Shown one piece after another: positions 5,393 to 9,040 of a stretch of 9,040 bases of DNA. The stretch is taken from assembly GCA_030620005.1 (NCBI GenBank), contig JAUXAJ010000217.1, positions 1 through 9,040 on the forward strand, written 5' to 3'. The position numbers were made by a program, and so were the translations under genes. The notes beneath the pieces were generated by a model. The model made no database searches. It worked only from the letters and a program-made list of their open reading frames with translations, and was not told the origin of the DNA. The DNA comes from Promethearchaeota archaeon. GTDB taxonomy: Archaea > Asgardarchaeota > Lokiarchaeia > Sigynarchaeales > SOKP01. How positions within the stretch are numbered: position 1 is the stretch's first letter; every line of letters starts with the position of its first letter.

Positions 5393-6835
5393 TCATGGTT
5401 CATTTTTAAAGATTAAATATCCCGATTCTTCTGCGAGACGAACCTTAGCAAATTGAGCTCCGAAATATTTAGACGCTCCAAAAGCAGATGGAGTCTTGAT
5501 TAGGTCAGGACGACCAATTTTATATGCTGTTATAGCTTTTAAGTGCACTAAAATGTAAATTATTGCTCTTTGTTTAATTGCAGCGTCAATACCACGCGTA
5601 TTCATGCGAGAACCATTATAATAGGTATTATTAAAAGAGTTCCCCTCTTCAATCATCGGACGAAAGCTATAAATTTTTAAAAAGAAGTCAATGGACCATT
5701 CTTTTGGAATAAAAGAAGTATTGAAGTAGAATTTTTCTTTCAATTCCTTAACGGGTTGATTTTTAATGTTTTTCCTTGAACGAATTACGGGAATTAATCC
5801 CTTGTTGCGCGTGTATTCCATGTTCTTAAGAGAGTAAGCTCCTGAATCAGATATTGAGAGCATCCACTTTTTTGTGGTACCTTCAAGGAAAGCGCTAAGA
5901 GTCTCTCTATAAGCGCGAGTATCGTTTCTATTCCCCGGAAACATTTTGAAATAGATTGGAAACCACCTATCATAACAATAGGCGTATAAAATACCCGGAT
6001 CGTATCCTACTCCTTTTTTACTCCCGTTATGATGGCAATACCCGGCATCAAGATCGTTGTAACTATCTTTATCCTTATTTTTATTATTATTACAGTTTAA
6101 ACGGATGAATTGACCATCCCAAATGAGTATTCTCGGGATAATAATGCCTAATTTAAAACAATCTTTAACTAACAATTGAAAGAACTCGAATAGCGCTTCG
6201 GAAGGAATTCTTTTCATCACATAACTCAGATCAGCGGCGGTTGGAAAAAAGCAAGGATCGTGACACACATCAAAAAGAGGGGGTGCGTTCAAAAACCTGC
6301 CTAATTTCTCTAAGCCAGCGAAGTCCTTCGTGCCAAGATTAACCCGAAACAGCTCATAAGCAAATATATCTCTTAAAAACATTCCCTTAAAAGAAACACC
6401 TCTTGATTCAAGTCGTTCTTGTAAGTCGTCAAAAAAGCTAAAATTGTTGAAATAAAACAGGTATTCAAGGAATCCTTTAAATTTATCAAGGTAATGAAGC
6501 ATGTCCCATTCTTTTTTAGAGATAATTCCTTCCGCATGATCTTCAAACCGCGTGGTTTTAACTCGTGGAAACCTGTAAAGATAATGCCCTTTAAGCTTCG
6601 GAACCCATTGAATAAATCGTGTTATTTCCAATTGAATGAGAGTTGGTTCATTTAATTCTTCTGACACGACCCGTCTATTGTATTTTCGCATGGTAACCCA
6701 ACTAAAGTTCTTTTTAACGAAATTCCTATCTTTTGACACCCACATCTCATAGGTTTCAATTGACATTCCATGGATAAAATCAGTCAATTGAGTTTGATAA
6801 ATATTGGTTTTTCTTTTATATAGAATCCGTATCAT
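5393..6835 (-). CDS. DDE transposase (480 aa)
   Basis: The gene is intact from ATG (6833-6835) to TGA (5393-5395) and is the only gene of the element. The N-terminal part (to about residue 230) is basic and probably binds the terminal repeats. The catalytic core shows a first aspartate in PRILIWDGQFIRLNC (D240), a second in WMLSISDSGAYSLKNMEYTR (D330), and a glutamate in SFRPMIEEGNSFNNTYYNGS (E396 or E397). An R-x3-E pattern like that of IS4/IS5-type transposases is present (RPMIE). A conserved-looking helix, QRAIIYILVHLKAITAYKIG, follows. The protein is long for an IS5-type enzyme and the loop around 248-262 (NCNNNKNKDKDSYN) is an asparagine/lysine-rich insertion. It should cut and join element ends. 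DDE type is likely; the exact family is unresolved. Confidence 0.85.
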   Translation of the reverse strand: MIRILYKRKTNIYQTQLTDFIHGMSIETYEMWVSKDRNFVKKNFSWVTMRKYNRRVVSEELNEPTLIQLEITRFIQWVPKLKGHYLYRFPRVKTTRFEDHAEGIISKKEWDMLHYLDKFKGFLEYLFYFNNFSFFDDLQERLESRGVSFKGMFLRDIFAYELFRVNLGTKDFAGLEKLGRFLNAPPLFDVCHDPCFFPTAADLSYVMKRIPSEALFEFFQLLVKDCFKLGIIIPRILIWDGQFIRLNCNNNKNKDKDSYNDLDAGYCHHNGSKKGVGYDPGILYAYCYDRWFPIYFKMFPGNRNDTRAYRETLSAFLEGTTKKWMLSISDSGAYSLKNMEYTRNKGLIPVIRSRKNIKNQPVKELKEKFYFNTSFIPKEWSIDFFLKIYSFRPMIEEGNSFNNTYYNGSRMNTRGIDAAIKQRAIIYILVHLKAITAYKIGRPDLIKTPSAFGASKYFGAQFAKVRLAEESGYLIFKNEP

Positions 6836-7051
6836 GGTGCGTCATTTAATACTTTTTATAATTAATAATTAGTAAAGCTCCTATTTATATTTTTTGGTTA
6901 GAGATTGAAATCATTTACCCTAAAAAACTTATTTAATGATATGAATTTTAAAGAATCATCATCAAATTTGATGATTTCTGTTTGCATGGCGAAAAAATGG
7001 AACATTGATAATGCTTAAGCTCAATCAATAAAAATCACGACATAAATTAAA
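6836..7051 (-). promoter_or_regulatory. Transposase upstream region with TATA box and 18-bp palindrome
   Basis: This is the non-coding part of the element. On the minus strand ATATAAATA (6882-6890) lies about 50 bp before the ATG, fitting an archaeal TATA box with a start near 6860. Further upstream, atcatcaaatttgatgat (6958-6975) is a perfect 18-bp palindrome, a possible transposase or regulator binding site. No reading frame is convincing. Confidence 0.5.
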
Positions 7052-7137
7052 ATTGCATAGAAAGAGTATTAAAAAGTTATTTAAAGCAAGAAACTTAAAA
7101 AAGAGTAAGAAATTAAAAACTTAAAATTTCCTCAATT
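7052..7137 (-). repeat. Right terminal inverted repeat (86 bp)
   Basis: This is the reverse complement of 5287-5372 with two mismatches. The outer end continues into ctcaatttttcttgag (7131-7146), a small hairpin partly outside the element. Confidence 0.92.
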
Positions 7138-7700
7138 TTTCTTGAGAAAATGAAATTTAAATAATACTTTTTTTTCTTTTAGTTTTTTTTTTTGGGTTTA
7201 TTTTTGATTTTGGTAAGTTAAAAACATTTGATGGATCTCAATTTAGATAATCTTGTATTAATTGATACCTTTTATTTTGAAACCTTTATACGATGCATGT
7301 CCTATTTAATTTGAATTTTGTATCTACCCGAAAAATAACGCTTTAAGATTATCATTCGGTCTAAATTGGATAAAAAAACAGTTTAATTAAAATCGATAAA
7401 ATTTAATATTCAAATTTTCTCATCATAAATGTACAATGTCATTTGTACGATATGCAGTGTAACCCAATTTCTTGGGTCTTCTAGATGTTTTAGAAAGAAG
7501 AGTAATGGAACGGATTGCGAAGGGGTGTGGAGATAGGGGATCTAGTTAATTTTCGTGTATTTTTTAATTTTTGATAGTTTTATCACATAATCACATGTGA
7601 AAATTTAAATAGGAATATTACTTATTTCTTGATGTGGTGTTTGAGTCACATTCTTCAAAAAATCAGTGCGTCCAATAATATTTTATAATACTATATTTTC
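7138..7700. other. Long AT-rich stretch without a supported gene
   Basis: Nothing here is a convincing gene. Two small perfect stems lie close together: gtacaa/ttgtac at 7431-7448 and acccaa/ttgggt at 7462-7477. A short plus frame (TTG 7472 to TAA 7547-7549) reads LLDVLERRVMERIAKGCGDR, more protein-like than its surroundings, but with only 25 codons it may be a remnant or chance. A cacatgtg palindrome occurs near 7592. The stretch may be eroded gene DNA. Confidence 0.4.
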
Positions 7701-7719
7701 TCGTTTATAATGAAAGGAG
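7680..7719 (+). promoter_or_regulatory. TATA-like box and Shine-Dalgarno before the GTPase gene
   Basis: attttataatactatatttt (about 7680-7698) could be the TATA box. gaaaggag (7712-7719) is a strong Shine-Dalgarno match. It is followed at once by GTG AAA TAA (7721-7729), then by the zinc-ribbon frame, so the ribosome-binding site points to a start that now hits a stop two codons later. Confidence 0.4.
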
Positions 7720-7729
7720 CGTGAAATAA

Positions 7730-8521
7730 AAGATTTTTAGGGAAAGAAAATGCTGGAAATGCGAGGTAAAACTTACTTTTAAAGATTTTTCAAGGTCAAA
7801 TTCGAAGTTAAAAAAGGAAACATTAATCAAACTATGGGAAAATGCAAGCGTTGAATTTTATTGTTGTTCTTGCTATGGAAAAGTTTATGAAGAAATGTTA
7901 AGAAGAAGAGAAGAGAAGGAAAAAAAGAAAACAATTGTTTCTGGAATTACCAATGCCGGCAAAACTGCTATGATTAATGCGATAATTTGGAAAGATTTGG
8001 AGAGAACTAAAGATTTACTTATTACTAAAGGCATTGAACGCAGAATAATCGAAACAAGTAACTTTTTATTTCACATTTGGGAGTTAGGAGGTATACATGT
8101 ATATAGAAAACGATATTTAAAGAAACCAGAAATGTATTTTTATAGCATGGATGAAATTATTCATGTAATTGATGCTCAAGATGCTTCGAGTTTTAATGAA
8201 TCAATAAATTACATATCAAAAATAATATCTGTTTTGAATGAAGTAGAAATAAACGAAAAGGAATTTAAATTTTTTTTTTTTTTTCATAAAATTGATCCTA
8301 ATCTGTCTTTTTCTTCTAAAATCTCAGAAAATATCGTTGTTTTAACCAAAAAAATCAAATCACTCAATATTCCATTTTCACACGAGATTTATTTGTCAAG
8401 TATCTTTAACTTTAAAAGAAATCAAGCTAATTCTATATTTTATAATGAAGATTTTTCGGACATCGGAAATCTCGCCTGTAAACTATTTGCACACCAAAAA
8501 ATTCTATTAAAAATGAAATAA
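7730..8521 (+). CDS. Zinc ribbon plus Rag/Gtr1-like small GTPase, unclear start
   Basis: The frame from 7730 to TAA 8519-8521 encodes 263 residues. Residues 1-55 hold a zinc ribbon: CWKC (Cys 8, 11) and CCSC (Cys 45, 48). A basic linker (RRREEKEKKK) leads to a Ras-superfamily G domain. Numbered from the internal ATG 7895, the motifs are GITNAGKT (17-24, P-loop), WELGG (62-66, the G3 form of Arf/Rag proteins without the usual glutamine), IIHVIDAQD (88-96) and HKID (131-134, the Rag-type version of NKxD). Such GTPases are greatly expanded in Asgard archaea and probably act at membranes or in signalling. ATG 7895 gives a 208-aa GTPase without the zinc ribbon and has no ribosome-binding site. The zinc-ribbon frame has no ATG/GTG/TTG; the Shine-Dalgarno leads to GTG 7721 with TAA two codons later. 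It is a mutated start, a rare ATT start (7733), or an internal start. Confidence 0.75.
   Translation, partial: KIFRERKCWKCEVKLTFKDFSRSNSKLKKETLIKLWENASVEFYCCSCYGKVYEEMLRRREEKEKKKTIVSGITNAGKTAMINAIIWKDLERTKDLLITKGIERRIIETSNFLFHIWELGGIHVYRKRYLKKPEMYFYSMDEIIHVIDAQDASSFNESINYISKIISVLNEVEINEKEFKFFFFFHKIDPNLSFSSKISENIVVLTKKIKSLNIPFSHEIYLSSIFNFKRNQANSIFYNEDFSDIGNLACKLFAHQKILLKMK
8270..8284 (+). repeat. Run of 15 T inside the GTPase gene
   Basis: The run encodes FFFFF in KEFKFFFFFHKID, the strand just before the G4 motif. The frame is intact here, but a tract of this length is prone to slippage and to sequencing error. Confidence 0.9.
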
Positions 8522-8736
8522 AATGTTATTTAAATCAACACGGAAGGAAAATTTGATTTGTTACTGAATGTATAATTGATGCAAAATGTTGCCGTGAATA
8601 AAGAAATTAAAATAGAACGTTATAATTTGAGATGAAGCATTTACTACTATTATTATTAATAATTAGATAAAATCATATCCACTTTTCATGCTATATTCTT
8701 GAACATGGTTATATTTATATTTATTATTTTTTTCGT
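8522..8736. other. AT-rich intergenic stretch
   Basis: No gene, strong hairpin or recognised site is seen. A tactactattattattaata run near 8642 is low-complexity. Confidence 0.4.
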
Positions 8737-8805
8737 ATGGACATAAAATAAACTTGTCCTAACTGTGAAAAGGAATATACGGAAACTCGAGAAAAAATGT
8801 TATAA
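8737..8805 (+). pseudogene. Zinc-knuckle gene fragment with early stop
   Basis: From ATG 8737 the frame reads MDIK, TAA (8749-8751), then TCPNCEKEYTETREKML and TAA (8803-8805). CPNC followed by a basic/acidic stretch looks like the first half of a zinc ribbon, as in the GTPase gene upstream. It is short and interrupted, and probably a remnant; chance cannot be excluded. Confidence 0.35.
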
Positions 8806-8806
8806 T

Positions 8807-8884
8807 TTTATATAATTGACCAGCTTCAATTTAAAAAAGGGAAAAAAACTGAGCGGATTGCCCCCTCTCGTGGGGAAAACACTA
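8807..8884 (+). promoter_or_regulatory. Leader of the right CRISPR unit
   Basis: TTTATATAA (8807-8815) lies 78 bp before the repeat. The leader ends TCTCGTGGGGAAAACACTA (8866-8884), identical to the end of the left leader. The rest of the two leaders is not alignable by eye. Confidence 0.55.
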
Positions 8885-8917
8885 CCTGTTTTGTTTTAAC
8901 TAGAAATAGATTGAAAC
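8885..8917 (+). CRISPR. Single CRISPR repeat after a leader
   Basis: This 33-bp unit contains TTTTAACTAGAAATAG and ends ATTGAAAC. It matches the repeats at 4789 and 4854 in reverse complement with two differences. No second repeat follows within the window, so this is either a one-repeat unit without spacers or the remains of an eroded array. Confidence 0.65.
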
Positions 8918-9040
8918 TCATAAGACACTAATATATCTTGGCGGAGCGTTTAGCATTTTTTAGCGTGAGCATATTAGGTCAAAGAAATTAAGGCATCAAC
9001 AATAATTTTTAATATTTTTTTTTATTAATCCAAATGTGTA
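8918..9040. other. Sequence beyond the lone repeat
   Basis: No further repeat and no gene is seen up to the window end. If the unit once had spacers, the first would start at 8918. Confidence 0.4.

Larger units (their letters stand above)
5287..7137. mobile_element. Complete insertion sequence, 1851 bp, with long terminal inverted repeats
   Basis: Two 86-bp inverted repeats (5287-5372 and 7052-7137) enclose one DDE transposase gene on the minus strand. The arms have equal length with no indels and only two mismatches, so the element is probably recent and may be active. Both flanks show TTT next to the AATT ends, but a target duplication cannot be separated from AT-rich background. The element lies between the two inverted CRISPR units and next to the 94-codon frame. 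The IS family is not certain. Confidence 0.88.

Noticed and set aside
6901..6911. gagattgaaat as another CRISPR repeat copy
   Set aside because: Only about eight bases match the repeat 3' end, inside the insertion sequence.
7472..7549. Short plus frame LLDVLERRVMERIAKGCGDR
   Set aside because: It looks protein-like but has only 25 codons, a TTG start without a ribosome-binding site and no known match, so it is not listed as a gene.
8918..9040. A second repeat of the right CRISPR unit near 8980-9000 (aaagaaattaaggcatcaac)
   Set aside because: The resemblance to the repeat 3' end is weak and the spacing (about 83 bp) does not fit a 65-bp period.

Overview
The window is very AT-rich and reads as archaeal, most likely from an Asgard (Lokiarchaeia-like) genome. 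This is inferred from gene content only. The window has a Rag/Gtr1-like small GTPase preceded by a zinc ribbon, a leucine-rich-repeat gene of the type abundant in Asgard archaea, an HTH-CARF protein, TATA-like promoters, and a CRISPR repeat ending in ATTGAAAC. No rRNA or tRNA gene was recognised.

Layout. Positions 1-905 (minus) are the end of an open frame of tandem 33-37-residue helical repeats, like the C-terminal sensor repeats of archaeal STAND/NACHT ATPases; it runs off the window edge. Positions 1218-1607 (plus) hold a decayed CRISPR-associated CARF gene (Csx1/TM1812 type) that still carries the DxTHGFR motif. Positions 1632-2002 (minus) are a broken zinc-ribbon plus HTH gene, probably a transposon remnant. 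Positions 2469-3128 and 3232-4185 (plus) are two intact genes in tandem: a winged-helix protein with a C-terminal CARF-like sensor, and a HEPN protein (RNRLVH motif) fused to a TIR/deoxyribosyltransferase-like domain. Positions 4103-4791 (minus) are a frameshifted LRR gene fragment running convergently into the HEPN gene.

Positions 4789-8917 are bounded by two inverted CRISPR units. The left unit (minus) has two repeats and one spacer; the right unit (plus) has one repeat. Each is preceded by the identical 19-nt leader end TCTCGTGGGGAAAACACTA, with a TATA-like box about 80 bp upstream. The arrays therefore diverge from a central 4-kb segment that contains a 94-codon frame of unknown function, a complete 1851-bp insertion sequence (86-bp terminal inverted repeats, 480-aa DDE transposase), AT-rich non-coding DNA, and the zinc-ribbon/Rag-like GTPase gene.

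How it may work (inference): this looks like a partly eroded defence island. The intact pair suggests a circuit in which a CARF sensor binds a cyclic oligonucleotide and controls transcription of the neighbouring HEPN-TIR-like effector, which could cleave RNA and/or consume a nucleotide such as NAD. No cas interference, adaptation or cyclase gene is present in the window, so the signal would have to come from elsewhere. The classical Csx1-type effector nearby is dead, while the HTH-CARF/HEPN-TIR pair is kept.
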